Below, one piece after another: positions 56,732 to 64,000 of a stretch of 64,000 bases of DNA. Position 1 is the first letter of the stretch. Every line of letters starts with the position of its first letter. The notes under the pieces are model-generated. The model searched no databases. It was not told the origin of the DNA and was given only the letters and a program-made list of their open reading frames with translations. Origin of the DNA: Mycolicibacter sp. MU0083 (GTDB lineage Bacteria > Actinomycetota > Actinomycetes > Mycobacteriales > Mycobacteriaceae); the NCBI RefSeq assembly GCF_963378075.1, contig NZ_OY726394.1:3286001-3350000 (forward strand), written 5' to 3'. The translations under genes and the position numbers were made by a program.

Positions 56732-57523
56732 TCACGTGAGGGGCGGGAAGTTCGGCGGGCGCTTCTCGAAGAAACTGGTGATTCCCTCGATCAGGTCGGG
56801 CCGCGTCAGCGATTCGTACATCAGGGTTTCGGCGCGGGCGCTGACCGCGGCGACGTCATCGAGTGCGTCGCGGTAGACCTGGCCCTTGATCACCGCCAGC
56901 GACGCCGGCGAACAGTGCGCGGCGATATCGCGCGCATAGGCGAGCGCACGCTCCAGCAGGTCCTCGGGCGCGACGACGTGGTTGACCACGCCGAGTTCGC
57001 GGGCCTCCTCGGCGAGGAAGGTGCGCCCGGACAGCAGCAGGTCCATCGCCGGGCCCATACCGGCCAGTCGCGGCAGTATCCAGGTGATTCCGTGTTCGGC
57101 GACCAGGCCGCGACGGGTGAAGGCGGTGGCGAATTTGGCACCGGCCGCGGCGAACCGGACGTCGCACATCAGCGCGTGGGTCAGCCCGATTCCGACGCAG
57201 GAGCCGTTGATGGCCGCGATCACGGGTTTGCGCAATTCGGTCAGGAAATGCGGGGGGCGGTCGCCGACCAGTTGGGAGACGTCGGTGTCGGATGCATCGG
57301 TGTCGGGGCCGGATTGCGCGCCGCCGCCCAGATCGGCGCCGGCGCAGAACCCACGACCGCTGCCGGTCACCACGATCGCCCGTACCGCGGGATCGGCCTC
57401 GGCCTGATCGACGGCGGCGTAGAAACCGGCGGCGATGTCGGGCCCCCAGGAGTTGAGCCGCTCCGGGCGGTTGAGGGTGATCAGCCCGACGGCGTCCCGC
57501 ACGTCGTAGAGCACCGCGGTCAT
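56732..57523 (-). CDS. Enoyl-CoA hydratase/isomerase family
   Basis: The 263-residue crotonase has ITLNRPERLNSWG near residue 14, the oxyanion-hole GFCAGADLGGG near 58, and INGSCVGIGLTHALMCDVRFAA. The GLVAEHGITWILPRL segment carries a candidate catalytic Glu. The ATG at 57523 is preferred to 57613, which would run through operator site G. First gene of a six-gene minus operon (to 50729). Confidence 0.87.
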   Translation of the reverse strand: MTAVLYDVRDAVGLITLNRPERLNSWGPDIAAGFYAAVDQAEADPAVRAIVVTGSGRGFCAGADLGGGAQSGPDTDASDTDVSQLVGDRPPHFLTELRKPVIAAINGSCVGIGLTHALMCDVRFAAAGAKFATAFTRRGLVAEHGITWILPRLAGMGPAMDLLLSGRTFLAEEARELGVVNHVVAPEDLLERALAYARDIAAHCSPASLAVIKGQVYRDALDDVAAVSARAETLMYESLTRPDLIEGITSFFEKRPPNFPPLT

Positions 57524-57587
57524 CGACCCCGCAACCTCCGCCTCGAATCGACTCGGATTCCGGACCGGAATCCGATTGGAATAGTTC

Positions 57588-57608
57588 TTACTGTATACCT
57601 TTCGGTAG
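57588..57608. promoter_or_regulatory. Island operator site G
   Basis: TTACTGTAT-ACC-TTTCGGTAG; left half 8 of 9, right half 6 of 9. It is 64 bases upstream of the start of the six-gene operon. Confidence 0.6.
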
Positions 57609-57683
57609 CGCATTCCGCAACCGCGGGCGGTCCGGTCGAAAACCGCTATGTAGGCAGGTCACGGCTCGATTCCGGCCAGCCGA

Positions 57684-58481
57684 TCAGGTGAAGTCCGAGC
57701 CACCGTCGACGTTGACGTTGGCGCCGGTCATGTAGCTGTTGCGGCGGGAGGCCAGAAACGCCGCTACCGCCCCCACCTCGTCGGGCAGGCCGGCCCGCGG
57801 CATCTGTGCCGGATGGCCGAAATGCTCGGTGATGGCCTCCATCAACCGGTAGGGGTCGTCCCCGTCCACACCCACCGAACGGGCCCAGCCGACCAGCCCC
57901 TCGGAGGCGACGCTGCCCGGCGAGACGACGTTGACCGGGATCTCGTCGGGCGCCAGCAACAGCGCCAGGTTCTTCGAGACGCTGTTCACCATCGCCTTGG
58001 CCGCGGTGTAGGCGACCAGAGCGGTGCTCTGCCGTTGCGTGGACTGCGCCGAGAAATTCACGATCCGGGCCCATTCGGCCTTGCGCAGCAACGGCAGTGC
58101 CGCCCGGACGGCATGCACCATCCCCATCGCGCCCTGGTCGATCGCCCGGCGCCACTGCTCGTCGCTCAGCTCCTCGAACCGACCCTGCACGTCCGGGCCG
58201 GTGGCGTTGATGAGGATGTTGAGCTCGCCGCCCCAGCGCTCGCCGATCTCGGCAAAGGCCTGCTGCACGCGATGCTCGTCGCAGACGTCGGCGACCACGG
58301 CGATCGCCTCCGGACTGCCGCGTCTGCGCAGGTCGTCGCAGGCGCGATCCAGCACGTCACTCGACCGCCCCAGGACGGCGACCCGGGCGCCGTCGTCGGC
58401 CAGGCAGCCCGCCGCGGCCAGTCCCATCCCCCGCCCGCCGCCGACGACCACGGCGCGGGCGTCGCGCAAGCCCAGATCCAC
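57684..58481 (-). CDS. Short-chain dehydrogenase
   Basis: The 265-residue product has GGGRGMG (residues 13-19), NFSAQSTQ with the catalytic Ser, and YTAAK. The C-terminal NSYMTGANVNVDGGSDFT is typical. I chose the GTG at 58481, which follows the crotonase stop by 16 bases; the ORF start at 58559 lies inside that gene. Likely a 3-hydroxyacyl-CoA or steroid dehydrogenase. Confidence 0.85.
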   Translation of the reverse strand: MDLGLRDARAVVVGGGRGMGLAAAGCLADDGARVAVLGRSSDVLDRACDDLRRRGSPEAIAVVADVCDEHRVQQAFAEIGERWGGELNILINATGPDVQGRFEELSDEQWRRAIDQGAMGMVHAVRAALPLLRKAEWARIVNFSAQSTQRQSTALVAYTAAKAMVNSVSKNLALLLAPDEIPVNVVSPGSVASEGLVGWARSVGVDGDDPYRLMEAITEHFGHPAQMPRAGLPDEVGAVAAFLASRRNSYMTGANVNVDGGSDFT

Positions 58482-58497
58482 GGCTACCCGCCAGGAC

Positions 58498-59259
58498 TCA
58501 GGCGCCGGTCCAGTTCGGGGCGCGCTTCTCGGCGAATGCGATGGCGCCCTCCTTGGCATCGTGGGAGGTGAACACCGGCGCGATCAGTTCGTTCTGCTTC
58601 TGCCAGATCTCGTCCTGGCTCCAGCCGGCGGACTTCACCATGATCTCCTTGGTCACCGCGACGGCCAGCGGGCCGTTCGCGGTGATCCGCTCGGCGAGCG
58701 CGATGGCCTCGTCCAGCGCCTTACCGGGCTCGGCGAGCACGTTGACGAAACCCCACTGCGCACCCTGCTCGGAGGTGAAACTCTCACCGGTCAAAGCCAA
58801 TTCGAGTGCCTTCTGGTACGGGATCCGGTGTGGCAGCCGCAGCAGGCCGCCGCCGGCGGCCACCAGTCCGCGCTTGACTTCCGGGATGCCGAATTTCGCA
58901 CCCTTGGCGGCCACCACCAGGTCGGTGGCCAGCACCAGTTCGGTTCCGCCGGCCACCGCGTGGCCTTCGACGGCGGAGATGAGCGGCTTGCGCGGCGGGC
59001 GCTCGGTGAAGCCGAGTCCGCGGCCCGGGACGTAGGCCAGCTCGCCGGCCGCGAACGCCTTCAGGTCCATGCCCGCACAGAAGTTGCCGCCGGCTCCGGT
59101 CAGCACCCCGACCGACAGCTCCGGGGTGTCGTCGAGTTCGTCGCACGCGGCGGCCAGTCCCTCGGCGACCGCTTTGTTGGCCGCGTTGCGGGCCTCCGGC
59201 CGGTTGATCGTGATGACGAGAATCCGTCCGCGACGCTCGCGCAGTACCGCTTCAGACAC
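58498..59259 (-). CDS. Enoyl-CoA hydratase, EchA19-like
   Basis: The 253-residue crotonase has INRPEARNAANKAV, NFCAGMDLKAF, and VEGHAVAGGTELVLATDLVVA with a conserved Glu. The C-terminal SHDAKEGAIAFAEKRAPNW resembles EchA19, which hydrates steroid side-chain enoyl-CoA. It starts with GTG after AAGGGTGAG. First gene of a two-gene minus operon, divergent from the TetR gene through site H. Confidence 0.88.
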   Translation of the reverse strand: MSEAVLRERRGRILVITINRPEARNAANKAVAEGLAAACDELDDTPELSVGVLTGAGGNFCAGMDLKAFAAGELAYVPGRGLGFTERPPRKPLISAVEGHAVAGGTELVLATDLVVAAKGAKFGIPEVKRGLVAAGGGLLRLPHRIPYQKALELALTGESFTSEQGAQWGFVNVLAEPGKALDEAIALAERITANGPLAVAVTKEIMVKSAGWSQDEIWQKQNELIAPVFTSHDAKEGAIAFAEKRAPNWTGA

Positions 59260-59300
59260 GGCTCACCCTTCAGGCGTTGTGACAAGGTATACAAAAATGC

Positions 59301-59321
59301 TTACCATATGCTTTACGGTAA
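59301..59321. promoter_or_regulatory. Island operator site H
   Basis: TTACCATAT-GCT-TTACGGTAA; right half 8 of 9, left 6 of 9. The outer arms CTTACC/GGTAAG (59300-59322) are perfectly complementary. It lies between the EchA19-like gene (minus) and the TetR gene (plus), as for an autoregulated repressor. Confidence 0.65.
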
Positions 59322-59425
59322 GAGAAGCTCCATGGCCGGTGTCGGAGCCGGGTACGGGTAGGTTTGACAGCTAGGTTCAACGGCGGAGAATCCGGCCGTG
59401 TCGACCAGAACTGGAGGTACCCGCA

Positions 59426-60160
59426 GTGGCAAAGCAGCCAGTCGCCGAGAAACGGCAACGGCGCGAACGCGGATCGATCAACCCCGACGACATCATCGAC
59501 GGCGCATTCGCGCTCGCCGAGGAGATCGGGGTCGACAACCTGAGCATGCCGTTGCTCGGCAAACACCTCGGCGTCGGCGTGACCAGCATCTACTGGTATT
59601 TCCGCAAGAAGGACGACCTCCTCAATGCGATGACCACCCGGGCCCTGAAGCAGTACGTGTTCGCCACCCCGTATGTCGAGGCCAAGGACTGGCGCCAGAC
59701 CCTGAGCAATCACGCGCACAGCATGCGGTCGACGTTTCTGGGCAACCCGATCCTGTGCGATCTCATCCTGATTCGGGCTGCGCTGAGCCCGCGGGCCGCG
59801 CAACTCGGCGTCCAGGAGGTGGAGCGGGCGATCGCCAGCCTGGTGGAGGCCGGCCTGTCCCCGCAGGACGCCTTCGACACCTACTCGACGATCTCGGTGC
59901 ACATCCGCGGGTCGGTGGTGCTGCGCCGCCTCTACGAGAAGAACCGGGCATCGGACGCCGAGGGTCCGTCGGATTTCGAGGAGGCGCTGGTCATCGACCC
60001 GTCGGTGACCCCGCTGCTGGCCGAGACCACCCGGCAGGGCCATCGGGTGGGTGCGGCCGACGACGCCAACTTCGAGTACGGCCTCAACTGCATCCTCGAC
60101 CACGCCGAACGGTTGATCGAGCAGAGCGGCAAGCCGGCGCGGCGGCAAGCCAAACAGTGA
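59426..60160 (+). CDS. TetR-family regulator, candidate master repressor of the island
   Basis: The 244-residue product has an N-terminal TetR helix-turn-helix (IIDGAFALAEEIGVDNLSMPLLGKHLGVGVTSIYWYFRKKDDLL) after a basic leader. It is not recognisable as KstR or KstR2. The start is GTG with CTGGAGG upstream. Because an operator of the shared 21-bp family lies in its divergent promoter, it is the best candidate to bind all nine sites; this is inference. Confidence 0.9.
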   Translation: MAKQPVAEKRQRRERGSINPDDIIDGAFALAEEIGVDNLSMPLLGKHLGVGVTSIYWYFRKKDDLLNAMTTRALKQYVFATPYVEAKDWRQTLSNHAHSMRSTFLGNPILCDLILIRAALSPRAAQLGVQEVERAIASLVEAGLSPQDAFDTYSTISVHIRGSVVLRRLYEKNRASDAEGPSDFEEALVIDPSVTPLLAETTRQGHRVGAADDANFEYGLNCILDHAERLIEQSGKPARRQAKQ

Positions 60161-60173
60161 TCGCCTGACCCGA

Positions 60174-60220
60174 AAAGAGCGAGCCGGCACCGTCTGATCG
60201 ACGGTGCCGGCTCGCTCTTT
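60174..60220. terminator. Bidirectional terminator, 21-bp perfect stem
   Basis: Bases 60174-60194 pair exactly with 60200-60220 around a 5-base loop. The arms begin with AAA and end with TTT, giving a short U-run in both directions. It separates the converging TetR (plus) and thiolase (minus) genes. Confidence 0.88.
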
Positions 60221-60237
60221 CCCAAGTGTGCTGGGCG

Positions 60238-61413
60238 CTAGACCTCGACGACCACTGCGCCGCCCTGGCCGCCACCGGCGCACATGGCGGCCACACCGAT
60301 GCCGCCGCCACGGCGCTTGAGCTCGTAGAGCAGGGTGGTGACCATCCGGGCGCCGGATGCGGCGATCGGGTGACCCAGGCTGCAACCGCTGCCGGAGAAG
60401 TTCACCAGTTCCTCGTCGATGCCGTACTCCTTGCACGCCGCGATCGGCACCGAGGCGAACGCCTCGTTGATCTCCCACAGCGCGACGTCACCGACCGACA
60501 GCCCGGCGCGTTCGAGCACCTTGCCGATCACCTTGACGCCGCCCAGTCCGGTGTCGCGCGGGGCGACGCCCACCGAGGCCCAGGCTTTGACGGTGCCCAT
60601 CACGTTCAGGCCCTTGTCGCGGGCGTAGTCGGAGTCGACGATCGCGACGGCGGCGGCGGCATCGTTGGTGCCGCTGCTGTTGCCCGCGGTGATCGAGAAG
60701 CCCTCGATCTCGGGGTGCAGCACCTTCAGGCCCGCCAGTGTCTCCGCGGTGGTCCCGCGCCGCGGGAACTCGTCGACCTTGAATTCGGTCACCGACCCGT
60801 CGGGCAGTTCGACCTTCAGCGGGATGATCTCGTCGACGAACTTGCCGGCGTCGATCGCGTCGATGGCCCGCTGGTGCGACCGTGCGGCCCAGGCGTCCAT
60901 CTCCTCACGGGTGATGCCCGCGGCCTGCGCGGTGTTCCAGCCCACGGTGATCGACATGTCCCGGGTGGGTGCGTCGGGGGTCTCGGGGTGCGTCGGCGGC
61001 ATCCAGGGCTCGATGAACTTCAACTCGGGACCGGGCACCCGCCACTTCACCAGCGGCGACATCGACAGCGACTGCACACCGCCGGCGATCAGCACCCGCT
61101 CCATACCGGACCCGATCTGGGCCGACGCGTTGCCGATCGCGGTCAGGCTGCCGGCGCAGTGCCGGTTGACCGACTGGCCCGGCACGCTCTCCATGCCGCA
61201 CGCGGCCGCCGCGTAGCGGGCGAGGTCGCCGCCGCCGTAGTGCGATTCGGCGAAGATGATGTCGTCGATCTCGTTCGGCTCGATACCCGCCCGGCGCACC
61301 ACTTCGGGCAGCACCGTCGTGATCAACGTCTCCGCCGGGGTGTTGACCAGGGTTCCCTTGAATGAACGTCCGATGGCCGTGCGTACGGCGCCGACGATGA
61401 CAGGTGTAGGCAT
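60238..61413 (-). CDS. Acetyl-CoA acetyltransferase (degradative thiolase, FadA)
   Basis: The 391-residue product is a complete thiolase. The acyl Cys is in VNRHCAGSLTAI (near residue 89), EINEAFASVP is near 314, and the His-containing GCSLGHPIAASGARM and the last Cys in MCAGGGQGGA complete the site. It would perform the last step of beta-oxidation. Length equals that of FadA5, the cholesterol thiolase, though the sequence is different. The 76-base gap upstream has an AT-rich stretch but no clear copy of the island operator. Confidence 0.92.
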   Translation of the reverse strand: MPTPVIVGAVRTAIGRSFKGTLVNTPAETLITTVLPEVVRRAGIEPNEIDDIIFAESHYGGGDLARYAAAACGMESVPGQSVNRHCAGSLTAIGNASAQIGSGMERVLIAGGVQSLSMSPLVKWRVPGPELKFIEPWMPPTHPETPDAPTRDMSITVGWNTAQAAGITREEMDAWAARSHQRAIDAIDAGKFVDEIIPLKVELPDGSVTEFKVDEFPRRGTTAETLAGLKVLHPEIEGFSITAGNSSGTNDAAAAVAIVDSDYARDKGLNVMGTVKAWASVGVAPRDTGLGGVKVIGKVLERAGLSVGDVALWEINEAFASVPIAACKEYGIDEELVNFSGSGCSLGHPIAASGARMVTTLLYELKRRGGGIGVAAMCAGGGQGGAVVVEV

Positions 61414-61489
61414 TTTTCCGACCTTACATTAATCGTTGTTTTTGTAAAGGTACTGCGTCGCGGGTCAGGTCAGTGACACCGGCCCGGTT

Positions 61490-62386
61490 TCACGGCTCCG
61501 GGACGTGGAAGTGTTCGTCGCGCAACCGGAACGCCTCCTTGGTGCCGTATTGCGCCCGGGTCTTGACGAAGTTGAACTCCCCCGGCCCGAACTGCAGGTT
61601 GGTGCCGTAGGCGTGGAAGAGATAGCTGGCCACCTCTTCACCCTGGTAGGCCTGACTCTGCTCGACGAGACGGAAGGCCTCCTTGGCGATCACCACACCG
61701 TCGGCGGGCATCTTCGCCGCTTTGGCCGCCCAGTACCGTGCCCGTGCGGTCACCTCCGCGGGATCGCAGGTCTCGGTGAAGACACCCAGCTGCTCGACCT
61801 CGCCGGCGGTGATGATGTCCCCGGTCAGCAGCAGGCGCCGGGCCAACACCGGGCCCAACCGGTGAAAGAACATGTGCAGGCTGCCCAGCGCCGGGCCCAG
61901 GAAGCGCGTGGCGGGCATACCGATCTTGGTGTTCCGCGCGATCACCGAGATGTCGGTCATCAGCGCCATCTCGAAGCCCCCGCCCAGCGCGTAGCCGCTG
62001 ATCTCGCCGACGGTGACCTTCGGGAAGCCCATCAGATTGTGGTAGAAGCCGAACGACTTGCGGTCCACCGCCAACCGGCGGCGCTGGCTCGGCCGGCTCT
62101 TGGCCGCAGGCTGGGCCTTCTCGCCGCTCTCACCGCGTTCGCCGTACCAGCCGTAGGCGTTGTTCATGTCCGCGCCGGTGCTGAAAACGCCTTCCGCGCC
62201 GCGCAGCAGCACCACGACGATGTCGTCGTCGTCGGCCACCCGGTCCAGGCAGCGTGCCACCCCGTCGCGCATCGCGGCGTCGTAGGAGTTGCGCCGGCCG
62301 GGGTTGTTCAGCGTGATGGTGGCGATCCGCCCGTCGGGATCGACGTCGAACAACACACGGTCGTCGCCTGTGTCGGCGGGGCTCAT
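61490..62386 (-). CDS. Enoyl-CoA hydratase/isomerase family, with insertion
   Basis: The 298-residue crotonase has LNNPGRRNSYDAAM, VFSTGADMNNAYG, and an insertion of about 35 charged residues (GERGESGEKAQPAAK region) before GEISGYALGGGFEMALMTDIS. The insertion is unusual for the family and likely caps the active site or an interface. It overlaps the thioesterase gene by 4 bases. Confidence 0.85.
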   Translation of the reverse strand: MSPADTGDDRVLFDVDPDGRIATITLNNPGRRNSYDAAMRDGVARCLDRVADDDDIVVVLLRGAEGVFSTGADMNNAYGWYGERGESGEKAQPAAKSRPSQRRRLAVDRKSFGFYHNLMGFPKVTVGEISGYALGGGFEMALMTDISVIARNTKIGMPATRFLGPALGSLHMFFHRLGPVLARRLLLTGDIITAGEVEQLGVFTETCDPAEVTARARYWAAKAAKMPADGVVIAKEAFRLVEQSQAYQGEEVASYLFHAYGTNLQFGPGEFNFVKTRAQYGTKEAFRLRDEHFHVPEP

Positions 62387-63066
62387 CGGCAGGACTCCTC
62401 ACCCGGCTGTCGCCGGCCGAATCGAATGGCACTCAACTTGTTCGGTGGCGCGGCCGCGGTACTGACCTCGCCGGTGCACAGCAGCTCGCCGTCGTGCAGC
62501 AGTCGTGCGGTGGCGGTGATGCCACGCTCCCCCTCGGTGCGCACGATGTCGAAGTCCAGCTCGGTGAGGATGGGGGTCGGGCGCCGGTAGGTGACCAGCA
62601 GTGAGCGGGTGCGTCCGGCCGAGCCGGCCGCGCAACTCTGCTGCTGGGTGACGCAGTCGAAGAAGACCCCGAGGAAGCCACCGTGCACCAGTCCCGGTGG
62701 ACCTTCGTAGGGCAGCGGGAAACTGACGGTGCCCGAGGCTGTTTCGCCGTCCAGGTGATCGAATCGGTACTCGGGGAAGCAGGGATTGAACGCCGCCACG
62801 TCGAAGGCGTGCTGCAGATAGACCCGGCCGTCGGCCTCGGACTCCAGGCGCGGGACGGGGGCCACGGCGGCGACCTCGGCCAGTTGCTGCTCCCAATCGG
62901 CGAATTGCGTCAGCATCTCGTCGACCAGCGGGTGGGGGTGTTCCAGTGCGAGCAGCAGCCCGGTCAGGCGCCGCATCGCTCCTGCCGCCGCCACGGTCTG
63001 GGCCAGGGGCAGCTCACCGAACCGGGCGGCACCGGAGTGCTGTGAAACCGCTACGTCTTCCGCCAT
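62383..63066 (-). CDS. Hotdog-fold thioesterase (PaaI-like)
   Basis: The 227-residue product has a C-terminal hotdog domain with GPPGLVHGGFLGVFFDCVTQQ, the typical helix and its active-site HGG, followed by LLVTYRRPTPI. The first 100 residues are helical. It probably releases CoA from an intermediate. The ATG at 63066 has GGAAGGG upstream; the extension to 63144 is spurious. It diverges from the next crotonase gene through site I. Confidence 0.83.
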   Translation of the reverse strand: MAEDVAVSQHSGAARFGELPLAQTVAAAGAMRRLTGLLLALEHPHPLVDEMLTQFADWEQQLAEVAAVAPVPRLESEADGRVYLQHAFDVAAFNPCFPEYRFDHLDGETASGTVSFPLPYEGPPGLVHGGFLGVFFDCVTQQQSCAAGSAGRTRSLLVTYRRPTPILTELDFDIVRTEGERGITATARLLHDGELLCTGEVSTAAAPPNKLSAIRFGRRQPGEESCR

Positions 63067-63101
63067 GCGCCCTTCCCACCGAATGCCGACAATCGTATAG
63101 C

Positions 63102-63122
63102 ATACTGTAGGCATGACGATAT
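63102..63122. promoter_or_regulatory. Island operator site I (weak)
   Basis: ATACTGTAG-GCA-TGACGATAT; left half 7 of 9, right half 5 of 9. Outer ATCGT (63092-63096) and ACGAT (63116-63120) also form an inverted repeat. It lies between the thioesterase (minus) and crotonase (plus) genes. Confidence 0.4.
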
Positions 63123-63145
63123 AGCTGCGAAGGGTGGGTGCCACA

Positions 63146-63940
63146 GTGACCGAAGGATCGGTGACGGCGCTGCGCGACGGCGCGCTCCTACACCTGACAC
63201 TGGATCGTCCGGATCGTCGAAACTCCCTGAGCCATCAGATGATCGACGACCTCGTCGACGCGCTCACCGGGGCGGCGAGCGACGACGGGTTACGCGCGGT
63301 GCACATTCGCGGCGCCGGTGACGACTTCTGCGCCGGCGCCGACTGGGTCGCCACTAACTCCGGTGACCGGCGGCCCCGCACCGGCGACCTGGTGCGGCGC
63401 ATCCCGCATACCGCGCACCGGCTGATCGAGCTGGTGGCGACCATCCAGCTTCCGGTGGTGTGCAGCGTCCGGGGCTGGGCGGTGGGCTTGGGCTGCAATC
63501 TGGCCCTGGCCGCCGACTTCACCGTGGCCGCCGCGGACGCGGTGTTCTGGGAGCCGTTCCTGGCCCGCGGCTTCAGCCCCGACTCGGGCGCCACCTGGCT
63601 GCTGCCGCGGCTGGTGGGCCTGGCCCGGGCTCGGCGCATGCTGCTGCTCGGGGAGAAGGTCGGCGGCACCGACGCCGTCGACTGGGGGCTGATCCACCAG
63701 GCGGTGGCGCCCGCGGACTTAGACGCCGCCGCAGCAGAACTGTTGGCCCGCTTGGCCGACGGCCCGACCGTCGCGATCGGACTGACCAAGCAGGCCCTGC
63801 ATTACGGGCAGCACGCGACGCTGCCGCAATCGATGACCCAGGAGCTGTTCAACCTCGAACTCAGCTGCCGTACCGGGGATTTCAAAGAAGGTCTGGCCGC
63901 GTTCTCACAGCGGCGCCCGCCGGGTTTCACCGGCCGCTAA
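63146..63940 (+). CDS. Enoyl-CoA hydratase/isomerase family
   Basis: The 264-residue crotonase has LTLDRPDRRNSLSHQM, DFCAGADWVA for the oxyanion hole, and VRGWAVGLGCNLALAADFTVAAADAVFWEPF. The GFSPDSGATWLLPRLVG segment has Asp where one catalytic Glu often stands. I chose the GTG at 63146, with GGGTG 7 bases upstream; a GTG at 63134 would add four residues. It is followed 17 bases later by another gene. Confidence 0.87.
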   Translation: MTEGSVTALRDGALLHLTLDRPDRRNSLSHQMIDDLVDALTGAASDDGLRAVHIRGAGDDFCAGADWVATNSGDRRPRTGDLVRRIPHTAHRLIELVATIQLPVVCSVRGWAVGLGCNLALAADFTVAAADAVFWEPFLARGFSPDSGATWLLPRLVGLARARRMLLLGEKVGGTDAVDWGLIHQAVAPADLDAAAAELLARLADGPTVAIGLTKQALHYGQHATLPQSMTQELFNLELSCRTGDFKEGLAAFSQRRPPGFTGR

Positions 63941-63957
63941 CAGAAGAAGGGACGGCC

Positions 63958-64000
63958 ATGCCGACGTTCGACACCATCGACTACGAGGTGCGCGGGCACA
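63958..64000 (+). CDS. Start of a further gene, probably a crotonase (cut by edge)
   Basis: An ATG at 63958 with GAAGG upstream opens MPTFDTIDYEVRGH before the window ends. This opening is common in enoyl-CoA hydratases of mycobacteria. Only 14 codons are visible, so the assignment is tentative. Confidence 0.5.
   Translation, partial: MPTFDTIDYEVRGH

Noticed and set aside
61423..61450. CCTTAC...GTAAAGG near the thiolase start as a tenth island operator
   Set aside because: The spacing and the right half do not fit the 9-3-9 pattern (about 3 of 9 matches).
18333..64000. Island as a recent mobile element
   Set aside because: No integrase, transposase, tRNA junction or flanking direct repeat was seen, and base composition looks like the rest of the window.

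Overview
The window is high-GC, densely packed DNA from a mycobacterium. The evidence is the S10 ribosomal operon (rpsJ to rpsQ) with an arylsulfatase on its far side, a complete mycofactocin cluster on its near side, an ESX-5-type EccE protein, and many P450, FadD, FadE, EchA and F420-type genes. ESX-5 is known mainly from slow growers, so a slow-growing or related lineage is plausible, but this rests on one orphan gene. I saw no tRNA, rRNA, insertion sequence, CRISPR array or prophage.

Layout. 1-244: start of an arylsulfatase (minus). 497-1675: orphan EccE (plus). 1682-7181: the eleven-gene S10 operon (minus). 7588-11097: a hotdog-fold protein, a lipoprotein esterase and a cytochrome P450, placed between the ribosomal operon and the mycofactocin genes. 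11079-18336: mftG, mftF, mftE, mftD, mftC, mftB and mftA on the minus strand, with the TetR gene mftR divergent.

From 18.3 kb to the right edge lies one long catabolic island of about 40 genes. It holds three more P450s, a flavin monooxygenase, a KshA-like Rieske oxygenase, two acyl-CoA synthetases, acyl-CoA dehydrogenases (one fused tandem protein and one two-subunit pair), five crotonases (one cut by the edge), a degradative thiolase, two thiolase-like/DUF35 pairs of the kind used for sterol side-chain cleavage, short-chain and aldehyde dehydrogenases, a class III CoA-transferase, four ACMSD-like amidohydrolases, thioesterases and SnoaL-like proteins. The logic is that of cholesterol or bile-acid degradation: hydroxylation, CoA activation, beta-oxidation, retro-aldol or thiolytic cleavage, and hydrolysis. 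The gene set is not one of the textbook cholesterol clusters and the substrate cannot be read from sequence.

The most striking signal is a 21-bp palindrome, TTACTGTAA-N3-TTACAGTAA, present perfectly or in degenerate form in nine intergenic regions. Most of these are divergent promoters of the island, and one lies beside the TetR gene at 59426-60160. This looks like an undescribed local regulon. Two long perfect hairpins (40307-40352 and 60174-60220) separate converging operons. The link to mycofactocin, a redox cofactor for certain dehydrogenases, suggests that alcohol oxidation in this pathway could use it; that is inference.
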